Source: Methanomassiliicoccaceae archaeon (lineage in GTDB: Archaea; Thermoplasmatota; Thermoplasmata; Methanomassiliicoccales; Methanomethylophilaceae). Taken from it: DNA of 64,000 bases. The stretch is from NCBI GenBank assembly GCA_034928305.1, contig JAYFOZ010000002.1, forward strand, positions 496,001 to 560,000, given 5' to 3'. The first letter of the stretch is position 1. Each line of letters starts with the position of its first letter. The translations under genes and the position numbers were made by a program. The notes below the pieces were generated by a model. It did no database searches, had not been told where the DNA came from, and saw nothing but the letters and a program-made list of their open reading frames with translations. This document shows positions 34,528-43,245 of this stretch, in pieces.

Positions 34528-36777
34528 ATGTCAAAAGTTTGCATCAACATCGCCTGGCCGTATGCCAACGGGAAGATACACCTGGGACACGTGGCGGGGT
34601 CCCTTCTGCCGCCAGACATCTTCAGCAGATACAACCGCCTCGCCGGTAACGAGGTTTTGATGGTAGGCGGGTCCGATCAGCACGGGACCCCCATAACCGT
34701 CACCGCCGAGAAGGAGCACACCACGCCCGAGTCCGTGGCCGAGAGATACCACGAGATCAACAAGAAGGCGATCGAGGACCTCGACATAGAATATTCGCTA
34801 TTCAACAAGACCCACTGCGATACCCATTACGAGGTGGTGCAGAAGCTGTTCCTCGACCTTCTCGACAGAGGATATCTTTATACAAAGCAGACAGACCAGT
34901 ATTACTGCGGAGACTGCGGAAGGTTCCTCCCCGACAGGTATGTCGAGGGAGTCTGCCCTACCTGCGGGGCGGTAGACGTCAGGAGCGACCAGTGCGACAC
35001 CTGCGGAACCACTTTCGAGCCGGGCGACCTTAAGGAGCCCCATTGCATCCAGTGCGGCAACGTGCCGGAGGTCAGGCAGACCGAGCATTATTTCCTGAAG
35101 CTGAGCGCTTTCAGGGAAAGACTTCTCGATTTTATCGCCGATAAGGGCCACTGGAGATCTAACGTGAAAACGTTCACGCAGAACTGGCTCAACGAGGGCC
35201 TCAACGACAGGGCGATCACCAGGGACATGACCTGGGGCGTCCCTGTGCCCGTGGACGGTTGGGACGGGAAGGTCATCTATGTGTGGTTCGACGCGGTCAT
35301 CGGATATCTCAGCGCATCCATAGAATATTCGAAGATGATCGGCAAGCCCGACTACTGGAGAGAGTTCTGGCAGGACCCGGAGGTCAAGCACTACTATTTC
35401 ATCGGTAAGGACAACATTCCTTTCCATTCGATAATCTGGCCCGCCATCTTGATGGGCGAGGGCGGTCTGAACCTGCCTTACGACATACCGGCTAACGAGT
35501 ACCTGATGTTCGGCGGCGGAAAACTTTCAAAGAGCCGCGGAGGCGCAATAGATGTGCCCAGCGTCCTTAACGAATACGACGCGGACCTCGTCAGATATTA
35601 TCTGTCGATCAACATGCCGGACACGCACGATTCTGATTTTTCTTGGGAGGACTTTAAGATAAAGATCAACAACGAACTCGTCTCCGACCTCGGGAACTAT
35701 TATCACAGGTGTCTAAGCTTCACGCAGAAGAATTACGGAAGCATACCCGAAGCGGCCCTCCCCGAGGAGTCGGCGGAGGTCATGGGGAGGATCGGATCGG
35801 CCTTCAAAGAATACGACGAGTATCTTTCGAAATGCGATTTCAAGAAGGCTCTGAAGGCGGTCATGGACCTGGCCCATTTTGCGAACAAGTATTTTGACCA
35901 GTCCAAGCCATGGGCGCTTTTGAAGAGCGACAAGGAAGCGTGCGGAAGGGTCATGAACACAAACCTCCGCATAGTCAAAGCCCTCGCGGTCATGTCATGG
36001 CCGTACATGCCCCGCTCGTCGGAGAAGATATGGGAGTATCTGGCGATCGGCGGCACGATAGAGGAATGCGGATACGAAGGAATGACCGGGCCGCTTCCCA
36101 GCGGCGCCGCCATGCCCGAACCCGTGCCTGTCTACAAGAAGGTCGAGTTCGAGGACAAAAAGGAGAAAGAGAACAAGGTGCCAGCTGTTGAACCGGACAT
36201 CTCCGGGCCGTTCGCGGACTTCAGGAAGCTCGATCTCAGGGCCGGAAGCGTGATCAGCGTTCAGGACCACCCGGATGCCGACAAGCTCTACCTGCTGAGC
36301 GTGGATATCGGGGAAGAATCCCCCAGGCAGATAGTTGCAGGTCTCAAGGCCTACTATCCGAGGGAAAAGATGCTCGGCCGCAAGGTCCTCGTGGTTTCCA
36401 ACCTCAAGCCCGCCAAGCTCCGCGGTATAATGTCTTCGGGAATGCTGCTCGCGGCGGACGACGAGGACATAGGCGGAAGCGCCGTGCTACTGCTAACTCC
36501 CTCGAAGGAGGTTCCAAACGGGACGAAGTTCTCGTCCGGGATGGATTCGTCATCCTCTCGTATCGAGTACAAGGATTTCCAGAAGGCGGTCCTCAAGGTC
36601 TCCACGGTCAGAGACGGTATGTTCGTCGCCGGGTCCAGGAAGCTGGAGCCGTCGGAAGGATGCCCCACCCGTGCCGCGGCCGTGATAGATGGCGATAGAA
36701 CAGTTCTGCTCAGCGACGGCAACGGCAGCGTTGCAACCGTCGAAAGCGAGATCAAGGACGGTGCTGGCGTAAGATGA
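34528..36777 (+). CDS. metG: Methionyl-tRNA synthetase with C-terminal tRNA-binding domain
   Basis: A 749-residue MetRS that charges tRNA-Met. Class I motifs are present: HLGH (residues 18-21) after NIAWPYANGKI, and KLSKS (KMSKS-type) near residue 332. Zinc knuckles lie between (CGDCGRFLPDRYVEGVCPTC and CDTCGTT ... CIQC). After the anticodon-binding helical domain comes a Trbp111/EMAPII-like OB domain (FADFRKLDLRAGSVISVQDH to GMLLAADDED), followed by about 90 further residues that look like a diverged partial repeat of unknown use. The ATG has GTGAGG upstream. Its stop overlaps the next start (ATGA). Confidence 0.95.
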   Translation: MSKVCINIAWPYANGKIHLGHVAGSLLPPDIFSRYNRLAGNEVLMVGGSDQHGTPITVTAEKEHTTPESVAERYHEINKKAIEDLDIEYSLFNKTHCDTHYEVVQKLFLDLLDRGYLYTKQTDQYYCGDCGRFLPDRYVEGVCPTCGAVDVRSDQCDTCGTTFEPGDLKEPHCIQCGNVPEVRQTEHYFLKLSAFRERLLDFIADKGHWRSNVKTFTQNWLNEGLNDRAITRDMTWGVPVPVDGWDGKVIYVWFDAVIGYLSASIEYSKMIGKPDYWREFWQDPEVKHYYFIGKDNIPFHSIIWPAILMGEGGLNLPYDIPANEYLMFGGGKLSKSRGGAIDVPSVLNEYDADLVRYYLSINMPDTHDSDFSWEDFKIKINNELVSDLGNYYHRCLSFTQKNYGSIPEAALPEESAEVMGRIGSAFKEYDEYLSKCDFKKALKAVMDLAHFANKYFDQSKPWALLKSDKEACGRVMNTNLRIVKALAVMSWPYMPRSSEKIWEYLAIGGTIEECGYEGMTGPLPSGAAMPEPVPVYKKVEFEDKKEKENKVPAVEPDISGPFADFRKLDLRAGSVISVQDHPDADKLYLLSVDIGEESPRQIVAGLKAYYPREKMLGRKVLVVSNLKPAKLRGIMSSGMLLAADDEDIGGSAVLLLTPSKEVPNGTKFSSGMDSSSSRIEYKDFQKAVLKVSTVRDGMFVAGSRKLEPSEGCPTRAAAVIDGDRTVLLSDGNGSVATVESEIKDGAGVR

Positions 36778-37430
36778 AGGCGGACCTGCACATTCACTCT
36801 TCGTTCTCTTTGGACGGGCGCACAGACCCCGTCACGATAGTGGACGTCGCGGTCGAGAGGGGCATCGGTTGCATAGCGATAACGGATCACAACAGTTTCG
36901 AGGCATACGACCTGATCAAAGACGACGGCCGCCTCATAGTAATACCGGGGGAGGAAGTATCCTCGAAGGGAGGGCATATCCTCGCTTACGGCATCGACAG
37001 ACAGATACAGAAGGGGCTTTCGATCATCGAAACCATAGAGGCCATCCACGATGCGGGAGGGATCGCCTTTGCGGCACACCCGTACAGATGGTGGTCGGGG
37101 CTCGGAGAGCAGGCCGTGCTCGACAATCCCTTCGACGGCATAGAGGCGGCGAACTCCAGATCGTACAATAAAGACAATTTGGGTTCTGCGGCGCTCGCCG
37201 CAAAGGTCGGATGTCCGGTATCGGCGGGGAGCGATGCGCACACCACGCGCCACATCGGATTCGGATATGTCACGCTGCCCGACGGGCTCACGTCATGGTC
37301 GGAAGTTCTGAGAGAGATGATGTCGGGACCTTTGTCGGCAATCAGCTCGAACAGGCACACGGGGAGCACTTTGCGCTACGGTATCAGATCGATTGGGCTC
37401 TGGATGTCCAGAGGTTTCAGGAAAATGTGA
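36774..37430 (+). CDS. PHP-domain phosphoesterase, short form
   Basis: A 218-residue PHP-domain protein with metal-ligand motifs DLHIHSSFSLDG (residues 4-15), AITDHNSFEA, PGEEVSSKGGHILAYG, FAAHPYRWW and SAGSDAHTTRH. This arrangement resembles YciV/TrpH-like phosphatases and nucleases acting on phosphoester bonds. It overlaps metG by four bases, so translation is coupled, although a functional link to MetRS is not established. No membrane segment. It ends at a hairpin shared with the convergent TBP gene. Confidence 0.82.
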   Translation: MKADLHIHSSFSLDGRTDPVTIVDVAVERGIGCIAITDHNSFEAYDLIKDDGRLIVIPGEEVSSKGGHILAYGIDRQIQKGLSIIETIEAIHDAGGIAFAAHPYRWWSGLGEQAVLDNPFDGIEAANSRSYNKDNLGSAALAAKVGCPVSAGSDAHTTRHIGFGYVTLPDGLTSWSEVLREMMSGPLSAISSNRHTGSTLRYGIRSIGLWMSRGFRKM

Positions 37431-37431
37431 T

Positions 37432-37451
37432 CCGGCGGGAACCCCCGCCGG
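37432..37451. terminator. Bidirectional hairpin between PHP gene and TBP
   Basis: CCGGCGGG-AAC-CCCCGCCGG sits in the 31-base gap between the two convergent stop codons and would fold in either transcript. Confidence 0.55.
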
Positions 37452-37461
37452 AGTTAAGCGT

Positions 37462-38010
37462 TTATTTCATCAGTCCGACGGACCTGAGCTCGGCGGCGAT
37501 CTTGTCGACCGCGCGGGTGACGTCCGGGGGGACCTTCGCTCCCGTGCATACCATCTTGCCGCTGCTGAATAGAAGCACTACGACCTTGGGGTCGTCCAGC
37601 CTGTAAACCAGGCCGGGGAACTGCTCGGGCTCGTACTCGACCCTCTCAAGTCCCAAAGTTATGGCCACGGTGTTCAGGTTTATCTCCTGTTCCAGGTCGG
37701 AAGAGGCGACGATGTTCTGAACTTCGATCTTGGGCACGATGGTTATTGTAATGCCCGCCTTCTCCAGGTCCTTGGCGACGGTGGTAACGGCCCTGACCAC
37801 ATCGTCATAGCACTTGGCGCCCGTGCATACGACCTTGCCGCTCCTGAAGAGCAGCGTGGCCGTCTTGGGGTCCTTGAGCCTGTACACAAGCCCCGGGAAC
37901 TGCTGAGGGTTGTACTCCGCACCTTCGAGCGCGGCCTCTATCGCGTTGAGGTCGAGTTCCTGTCCCAGGTAGCTCGAGGCGACAACATTCTCTATTTTCA
38001 TTTTTGCCAT
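37462..38010 (-). CDS. tbp: TATA-box-binding protein
   Basis: A 182-residue archaeal TBP, the saddle-shaped general transcription factor that binds the TATA box and recruits TFB and RNA polymerase. Two direct repeats of about 90 residues are plain: IENVVASSYLGQELDLNAIE ... FPGLVYRLKDPKTATLLF and VQNIVASSDLEQEINLNTVA ... FPGLVYRLDDPKVVVLLF, each followed by SGKxVCTGAK. It lacks the long acidic C-terminal tail found in some archaea. It starts at MAKMKIEN; a TATA-like stretch precedes it on the minus strand. It marks the genome as archaeal. Confidence 0.97.
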   Translation of the reverse strand: MAKMKIENVVASSYLGQELDLNAIEAALEGAEYNPQQFPGLVYRLKDPKTATLLFRSGKVVCTGAKCYDDVVRAVTTVAKDLEKAGITITIVPKIEVQNIVASSDLEQEINLNTVAITLGLERVEYEPEQFPGLVYRLDDPKVVVLLFSSGKMVCTGAKVPPDVTRAVDKIAAELRSVGLMK

Positions 38011-38087
38011 TTTTGTACCTTATATAGGCTATTTAAAGCCTATTTAAATAGATTACGCAAAACCCGACGTTAAAAGGAAAAATAAAA

Positions 38088-38161
38088 TGGGGTCGGGAGG
38101 GAGAATTGAACTCCCGTATGCGGATCTGCAGTCCGCCACATAGCCACTGTGTTACCCCGAC
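38088..38161 (-). tRNA. tRNA-Cys (GCA anticodon), CCA encoded
   Basis: Acceptor GTCGGGG/TCCCGAC, anticodon stem GCGGA/TCCGC with loop CTGCAGA (anticodon GCA), T-arm GGGAG-TTCAATT-CTCCC. The discriminator base reads C, followed by an encoded CCA; most tRNA-Cys have U73. A TATA-like GATTTAATACG lies upstream on the minus strand. Confidence 0.9.
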
Positions 38162-38249
38162 AGCCAGTCACTTCATCGGTTGAACGTATTAAATCATTTC
38201 GTCATCGGACGGGATAACGGTTATAGGTCTGTTAGTCTGATACACGGGC

Positions 38250-39080
38250 ATGCATTGCAAGGACATTTCCATATTGGAAGCGGATTTCCCTCTCACCGAG
38301 GAAGGGATCCGCAAAGGATTGATGGGGCACAAGGCCTATGTCAGGGCACAGTATGTGGTCATGTCCAGGGATGGCAGGTACGCGGTCGCCGAGCTGCACA
38401 AGTCGGAGGGGGCGGGGCTGTTCAGGACAGTCGAGTCGGTGGACATAATATCTCTGCCCGAAGATACCGTGTTCGTGGACATGCCCGGGGCGGACGTCCT
38501 CAACCTTCCGGAAAGGGCGCAGATCCAGAAGGAGCATCCCGGGAAGACCGTGGTCGTCCGCGGGATGTTCTACCATATCAGTTTCGTCACCGGGATCGAG
38601 CCTATGACGCTGAGGGTCGTAGACAGCGTTCCTCCGTACCCGTCCAAGACGGAGATACTGGTCAACAAGGCCTTGGAGTCAGGATATATCGACCTTCCGA
38701 TAGTGACCGAAAATCTGACCATCGATATCCAGGACATGGTATCGAAGGTCAGGACCGGAGGAGTCATGTTCCCCTGCAAGGTATCCGGCCTCAGGGCCGA
38801 TAAACCGTTCTATTTCCTGGACGAGAGCCCCGAGCTGAATCACGAGGTCACATTGCTGGGGTGCGATACTTCCCGCAGGATATTCAGGGAACTCTACGGG
38901 AGGGACACCGCTACGATCGATATATGCCCCAGGGACTTCTGCCCCAAGGACGGGGTAAAAACCATCGTAAGGTGCTGCAAGGTCAGAGAGGGCCATGTGA
39001 TAGAGGGCGACACGGCGGTCGTGCCCTGGGGAGCCACGGTTCCGGAAGTGGTCGCGGCGATAAAGGCGCTGTTCCGCTGA
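38250..39080 (+). CDS. Conserved-looking archaeal hypothetical protein
   Basis: A 276-residue soluble alpha/beta protein without signal peptide or membrane segment. The C-terminal half has Cys in LGCDTSRR, DICPRDFCPKDG and VRCCKVREG, a grouping that could bind metal. I do not recognise a functionally characterised family. It stands alone between tRNA-Cys and a convergent TPR gene, and its stop abuts that gene's stop. A TTATAGG-like element about 25 bases before the ATG suggests a leaderless mRNA. Confidence 0.65.
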   Translation: MHCKDISILEADFPLTEEGIRKGLMGHKAYVRAQYVVMSRDGRYAVAELHKSEGAGLFRTVESVDIISLPEDTVFVDMPGADVLNLPERAQIQKEHPGKTVVVRGMFYHISFVTGIEPMTLRVVDSVPPYPSKTEILVNKALESGYIDLPIVTENLTIDIQDMVSKVRTGGVMFPCKVSGLRADKPFYFLDESPELNHEVTLLGCDTSRRIFRELYGRDTATIDICPRDFCPKDGVKTIVRCCKVREGHVIEGDTAVVPWGATVPEVVAAIKALFR

Positions 39081-39494
39081 TCAGAAACGCTTCCTTCCCT
39101 CTGCGAACGCTTTGTATCCTTCATCGGTACGTCCGACTCTGCATAGCAGTTCCCCGAGAAGATACCAGGAATCGGCATCGTCGGGGTTGCGTTCCAGACT
39201 TTTGGTCAGATGGTCTATGGCCTCGCCGACGCGGCCGCCCTCCGCAAGGACGCGGCTGACGGAACGTCCCGCCGTCTCTTCGTCGAGGACCTGTCTCATC
39301 TCTTTGATGGCGCGCTCCATAAGGACGTTCACGGAGTTGGCGGTAAGCCAAGGGTATCTCCCCATGACCATCTCTCTGAACGGTGCCGCGCGTTCGGGAA
39401 CGATCTCCGCGGTTCCCGCTTTGAAAATGCCTCTGGGAACATGCACGGTAAGGTTCCCGTGATGCACCTCGATATGTCCGCTTGGAACCGGCAA
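39081..39494 (-). CDS. Small TPR-repeat protein
   Basis: A 137-residue protein. Residues 10-40 are a beta-rich segment (LTVHVPRGIFKAGTAEIVPE) and the C-terminal 60 residues hold about one and a half tetratricopeptide repeats (GEAIDHLTKSLERNPDDADS followed by WYLLGELLCRVGRTDEGYKA). TPRs mediate protein-protein contacts. It begins four bases after the pyrK stop on the same strand, so it is probably the last gene of the pyrD-pyrK operon. Partner unknown. Confidence 0.7.
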   Translation of the reverse strand: MPVPSGHIEVHHGNLTVHVPRGIFKAGTAEIVPERAAPFREMVMGRYPWLTANSVNVLMERAIKEMRQVLDEETAGRSVSRVLAEGGRVGEAIDHLTKSLERNPDDADSWYLLGELLCRVGRTDEGYKAFAEGRKRF

Positions 39495-39498
39495 GCTC

Positions 39499-40266
39499 TC
39501 ACCTTAGATTTATGATGCGTCCGCACTCGTCCCTTTTCCTGGTCCCGAAGTCGGAAAGGCCGTCGAGCTCCTCTGTGCCGAACACAGGCCCGTCCTTGCA
39601 AACTCTGAGCTCGTCCATCATGCAGCACCCGCATACGCCGGCGCCGCATTTCATGAACCTCTCCAGGGAAAGCTGGCATTCGACATTGTTCTCTTTGCAC
39701 GCCCTGTGAAGGAAATAAAGCATGACCTCGGGCCCGCAACCGATCACCAGATCATAGTCCCTGAGGGCCATCTTCTCCTTTGCAAGCTGTACCGCGTTTC
39801 CGTGGAAACCGCGACTGCCGTCATCGGTGGATATCCAGACGCTCTTGCTGTATTTCCTCGCTACATCGTCCAGAATGATCTCGCCTTCGGACCTGGCGCC
39901 TATGATGGTATCGCAGCCTGTCTCCTTTATTGCGGGGATCAGCGCCGCGGCGCCTACACCGCCCGCGACCGCCAGGATCCTTTTGGCCTTCTTTATGGAA
40001 AATCCGTTGCCGTAGGGGCCCCTGAGCCTGACGTAGTCCCCGACCTGCAGACCGTGTATAGCATTGGAGGCCTCCCCTATGCCTTTGACGGTTATCGCTT
40101 TGATCTTCCCTATGCGGGAGAGCGACATAGGGACCTCGTCGACGCCCGGTATCCAGACCATGACGAACTGTCCGGGCATCGCGGGAGCGTCCCATTTGAA
40201 TTCCAGAGTGTACGTGTCTTTGCTTTCCTTCATCTTTCCGATGATCTTGACGGTCTCACTCACGCG
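39499..40266 (-). CDS. pyrK: Dihydroorotate dehydrogenase electron-transfer subunit
   Basis: A 255-residue PyrK that passes electrons from PyrD to NAD+ or another acceptor through FAD and a [2Fe-2S] cluster. The FAD-binding beta-barrel (MPGQFVMVWIPG, PMSLSRIG, LRGPYGNGFSI) is followed by the nucleotide-binding GGVGAAALIPAI and the C-terminal cluster Cys in KCGAGVCGCCMMDELRVCKDG. GTG 40266 is chosen since GGTG lies six bases upstream; a TTG two codons earlier is also open. It overlaps pyrD by 11 bases, indicating coupling. Confidence 0.9.
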   Translation of the reverse strand, partial: RVSETVKIIGKMKESKDTYTLEFKWDAPAMPGQFVMVWIPGVDEVPMSLSRIGKIKAITVKGIGEASNAIHGLQVGDYVRLRGPYGNGFSIKKAKRILAVAGGVGAAALIPAIKETGCDTIIGARSEGEIILDDVARKYSKSVWISTDDGSRGFHGNAVQLAKEKMALRDYDLVIGCGPEVMLYFLHRACKENNVECQLSLERFMKCGAGVCGCCMMDELRVCKDGPVFGTEELDGLSDFGTRKRDECGRIINLR

Positions 40267-41161
40267 CAACACCTACCATTTCCGCGATGGACCCGTAACC
40301 GTGGTCCGACATGAACATCTCCAGGCCCCTGTTGATCTCTCCGAACACTTTCGGCCCCTTCGTGCCCACGGCGCTTCCGACCTGGAATGCGCTGGCCCCT
40401 GCAAGGAGATATTCGGCGGCGTCCCTCCAGTTAGAGATGCCCCCGACGCCTACGACCGGGATGCTGAGCGCGCCCCTAAGATCATAGACCGCCCTGACGC
40501 CCACAGGCTTTATCGCGGGCCCGGAGAGGCCTCCGAACTTGTTGCTCAGGACGGGTTTTCGCAGTTCTGCCGAAATGACCATGGCCTTCAGGGTGTTGAT
40601 CGCCACCACGGCCTCGGCGCCGCCGTCCTCCGCGGCCCTGCCCAGTTCCACTATCGAAGAGGTATTGGGCGTCAGCTTTGCCCATACGGGGATATCGACG
40701 GACGAACTTACCGCCGAAACGATCGAGCGTACGTTCTTCGGGTCGGAACCTATCTCCGCCCCGTATCCTTCGGCATGGGGGCACGAGAGGTTCAGCTCGA
40801 TGGCGGATGCCCCATAGTCCTCCATCTTGGCCGACAGCATTGCAAAATCCTTGGCATTGGAGCCGAACACGGAACCGACAACGGGCCCCGCACGCAAAGC
40901 TATCTCCATCTCCTCGGCGAAAAGTTTTATTCCCGGGTTCGGAAGGCCCATAGCGTTGACATAACCTCCCTCGACCTCGGTGAAGGTGGGATTTCTGTGC
41001 CCCGGCCTCGGCTCGAGGCCTATGGACTTTGTGACCACGGCGCCCGCTCCCGATCTTATCATGCGCGCCATCGAGTCCCCTGTCTCATCCATTATTCCCG
41101 ATGCGACCATCCCGGGACGTTCCAGCCTCAGCCGTCCGAAGGTAATTTCCAGTCTACCCAT
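40256..41161 (-). CDS. pyrD: Dihydroorotate dehydrogenase catalytic subunit, class 1B
   Basis: A 301-residue FMN-dependent TIM-barrel enzyme that oxidises dihydroorotate to orotate in pyrimidine synthesis. The class 1B active-site Cys is in LNLSCPHAEG, and the FMN contacts include ASGIMDETG, NKFGGLSGPAIKP, GVGGISNWRDA and ASAFQVGSA. ATG 41161 (MGRLEITFGRLRLERPGMVA) gives the family start; an upstream extension to 41209 is not conserved in character. It precedes and overlaps pyrK. Confidence 0.92.
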   Translation of the reverse strand: MGRLEITFGRLRLERPGMVASGIMDETGDSMARMIRSGAGAVVTKSIGLEPRPGHRNPTFTEVEGGYVNAMGLPNPGIKLFAEEMEIALRAGPVVGSVFGSNAKDFAMLSAKMEDYGASAIELNLSCPHAEGYGAEIGSDPKNVRSIVSAVSSSVDIPVWAKLTPNTSSIVELGRAAEDGGAEAVVAINTLKAMVISAELRKPVLSNKFGGLSGPAIKPVGVRAVYDLRGALSIPVVGVGGISNWRDAAEYLLAGASAFQVGSAVGTKGPKVFGEINRGLEMFMSDHGYGSIAEMVGVARE

Positions 41162-41240
41162 CGCTACCGCATGCAGGTCTCTTAATAAAAACCCCTTTCG
41201 AATGCGCAAGCGTAATGAACAAGGAAATCATGGCCTTTCC

Positions 41241-42446
41241 ATGGACATATCGTCTCTGCGGAACGATTTTCCCACGATGAGGAACAACCGCGGCGTATAC
41301 CTGGACAGCTCATGTCAATCGCTCCGCCCCGACAGCGTCATCGAGGCGATACTCAGATATTATAATGAATATCCGTCGTGCGGAGGCCGCAGCGTCCACG
41401 CAATGGGCGCAAAGGTCTCCATGGCAGTGGACGAGGCCCGTGAATCCTTGGCCGAATTCTTCGGCACGGACGATCCGGACTGCTATGTGTTCTGCAAGAA
41501 CGCGACCGAGGCGCTCAACACCGTCGCGTTCGGCCTTTCGCTGAAGAAAGAAGATACGGTGGTTACAACCGATTCCGAACATAACTCCAATCACGTCCCC
41601 TGGCTGATCATTTCGGAGGAGAAAGGGACGAAGAGGCGCTATGCCAAGACGACGGAAGAAGGGGAACTGGACATCGAGTCGTTCAAAGAATGCATGGAAA
41701 AGCGCGTCAAGGTCGTTTCCGTGATACACGCGAGCAACGTCACAGGGTGCATAATGCCTGTCGCAGAGATATCGGAGATAGCCCACGACGCCGGCGCGAA
41801 AGTCGTGATCGACGGTGCGCAGGCCGCACCGCACATCAAGGTGGACCTGGACAAGATCAATCCGGACTTCTACTGTCTGTCGGTGCACAAGATGCTCGGC
41901 CCCTCGGGAATGGGCGTACTGTACGGAAGGTCCGAGGAACTGGCAAAGCTCAGGCCCCTCTCCTACGGCGGAGGGACGGTCGGCCTTGCGACATACGATT
42001 CGGTCAGACTGGCGCCGCCGCCCGACAGGTTCGAGGCGGGGCTTCAGGACTATGCGGGCATAGCGGGGACCAAGGCGGCCCTCGACTATCTGTCGAAGGC
42101 GGGTATGGACAATGTCGAGGCATGGGACAAAAAGCTCATGAGGCAGATGGTAAGGGAGACGGAGGACATCAGGGGGCTGAAGCTCGTCGGCCCAACGGAC
42201 CCGGACAGGCGCGGCAGCGTATTCTCGTTCAATGTCGAAGGGTTGTCGCCCCATGACATAGCCATGATGCTGGACAACATCGATGGCATAATGATCCGCT
42301 CGGGGCTGCATTGCGCCCATCCCTTCTTCGAGGGGAAGAAGATAGAGGGGAGTGCCAGAGCTTCAGTTTACCTCTACAATAATGAGGAAGATGTAAGTCG
42401 TTTCTCCGCGGCTCTCAGGAAAGCGGCCGACGCTTTCGGAAAATGA
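41241..42446 (+). CDS. Cysteine desulfurase, class V aminotransferase (SufS-like)
   Basis: A 401-residue PLP enzyme that takes sulfur from cysteine as a persulfide for Fe-S clusters or tRNA thiolation. The PLP lysine is in CLSVHKMLGPSG; other landmarks are FCKNATEALN, TTDSEHNSNHVPW and VVIDGAQAAPHIKVDL. The persulfide Cys is in RSGLHCAHPF. The C-terminal pattern and length match the SufS/CsdA group. ATG 41241 fits the family start; the longer open frame overlaps divergent pyrD. No scaffold gene (sufBC) is adjacent in this window. Confidence 0.88.
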   Translation: MDISSLRNDFPTMRNNRGVYLDSSCQSLRPDSVIEAILRYYNEYPSCGGRSVHAMGAKVSMAVDEARESLAEFFGTDDPDCYVFCKNATEALNTVAFGLSLKKEDTVVTTDSEHNSNHVPWLIISEEKGTKRRYAKTTEEGELDIESFKECMEKRVKVVSVIHASNVTGCIMPVAEISEIAHDAGAKVVIDGAQAAPHIKVDLDKINPDFYCLSVHKMLGPSGMGVLYGRSEELAKLRPLSYGGGTVGLATYDSVRLAPPPDRFEAGLQDYAGIAGTKAALDYLSKAGMDNVEAWDKKLMRQMVRETEDIRGLKLVGPTDPDRRGSVFSFNVEGLSPHDIAMMLDNIDGIMIRSGLHCAHPFFEGKKIEGSARASVYLYNNEEDVSRFSAALRKAADAFGK

Positions 42447-42800
42447 TCACACTGCGACGATCCCGGCATCAGATTTTTCCAATGTGACCGTTCCGTTGTA
42501 AGAAAGTGAAAAACCCTCGGATATACAGGAGATCAGCGAACGATATTCCTTTCCATCGTTTTCCAATATCAGGATGTGGCCCTCCGCCCGCATCGAGCAT
42601 CCCGGGTCCGGAAGAATGTCCCATCCTCTGAGCGTCATCTCATCAGCCTCCGAACGGTAGAAAGAGTCGACCATCTCCGCTATGGAGTCCGCGGTCTCGG
42701 TCATCTGCACGTCTTCGTTGGACGAGCAGATTCCTGAAAACGGTATGGCTACGGCCCCTAGAAGGACGGCCCCGCAAATGCACAGGACGACCCTGGACAT
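42447..42800 (-). CDS. Small exported protein, third gene of pseudopilin-like operon
   Basis: An approximately 117-residue protein with an N-terminal hydrophobic segment (VVLCICGAVLLGAVAIPFSG) and a short extracellular domain with a CSM...SCI Cys pair that could form a disulfide. The ATG at 42800 follows a GAG-containing site; a TTG at 42815 overlapping the previous stop is an alternative. It follows two pilin-like genes with overlapping junctions, so it is likely part of the same surface structure. No family recognised. Confidence 0.55.
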   Translation of the reverse strand: MSRVVLCICGAVLLGAVAIPFSGICSSNEDVQMTETADSIAEMVDSFYRSEADEMTLRGWDILPDPGCSMRAEGHILILENDGKEYRSLISCISEGFSLSYNGTVTLEKSDAGIVAV

Positions 42801-42807
42801 CGTGAAC

Positions 42808-43245
42808 TCAAGCAATCACGCTCACCTCCACCGCATATCCTCTGCCGTCGTTCACGCATTCGAACAACAGCGTCCTTTCGCCCGAAATCGATATTCCGTC
42901 GCCGGCGATCCTTACTGCAGGGCGGTCCATCACCAAACGGCCGATGCTGTCGTCCCCGCAGAATATATTTATCATGTAGGCGTCGGCGCCTTCGCCGCCG
43001 ATAACGATCCTGTTGTAATGTCCGATCGAAACCTCTGCCGTGAAAGCTCCCCCCTCGCCGGCATAATAAGCTTTTTCCGCGGTATCGGAGACGATGCCCG
43101 CCTGGGCCCTCAGTCCGGAAGCTTCGGCATCGCTCCGATAATCATCCACGGCCCCCATCAGGAGCGGCACGGTAAGGGCCAGGATCAGGAAGGTGACGGC
43201 AAGCCTGACGGGCATGCCTATGGTCCCCCTCCTGTCCATCTTCAT
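42808..43245 (-). CDS. Archaeal pilin-like (pseudopilin) protein B
   Basis: A 145-residue protein beginning KMDRRGTIGMPVRLAVTFLI: a short basic stretch, then G-x-x-G, then a hydrophobic helix. This resembles the class III (type IV pilin) signal cleaved by the archaeal prepilin peptidase. A beta-rich ectodomain (IGHYNRIVIGGEGADAYMIN) follows. Its ATG overlaps the previous stop (ATGA). The family assignment rests on the signal layout; a simple membrane-anchored protein is the alternative. Confidence 0.55.
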   Translation of the reverse strand: MKMDRRGTIGMPVRLAVTFLILALTVPLLMGAVDDYRSDAEASGLRAQAGIVSDTAEKAYYAGEGGAFTAEVSIGHYNRIVIGGEGADAYMINIFCGDDSIGRLVMDRPAVRIAGDGISISGERTLLFECVNDGRGYAVEVSVIA

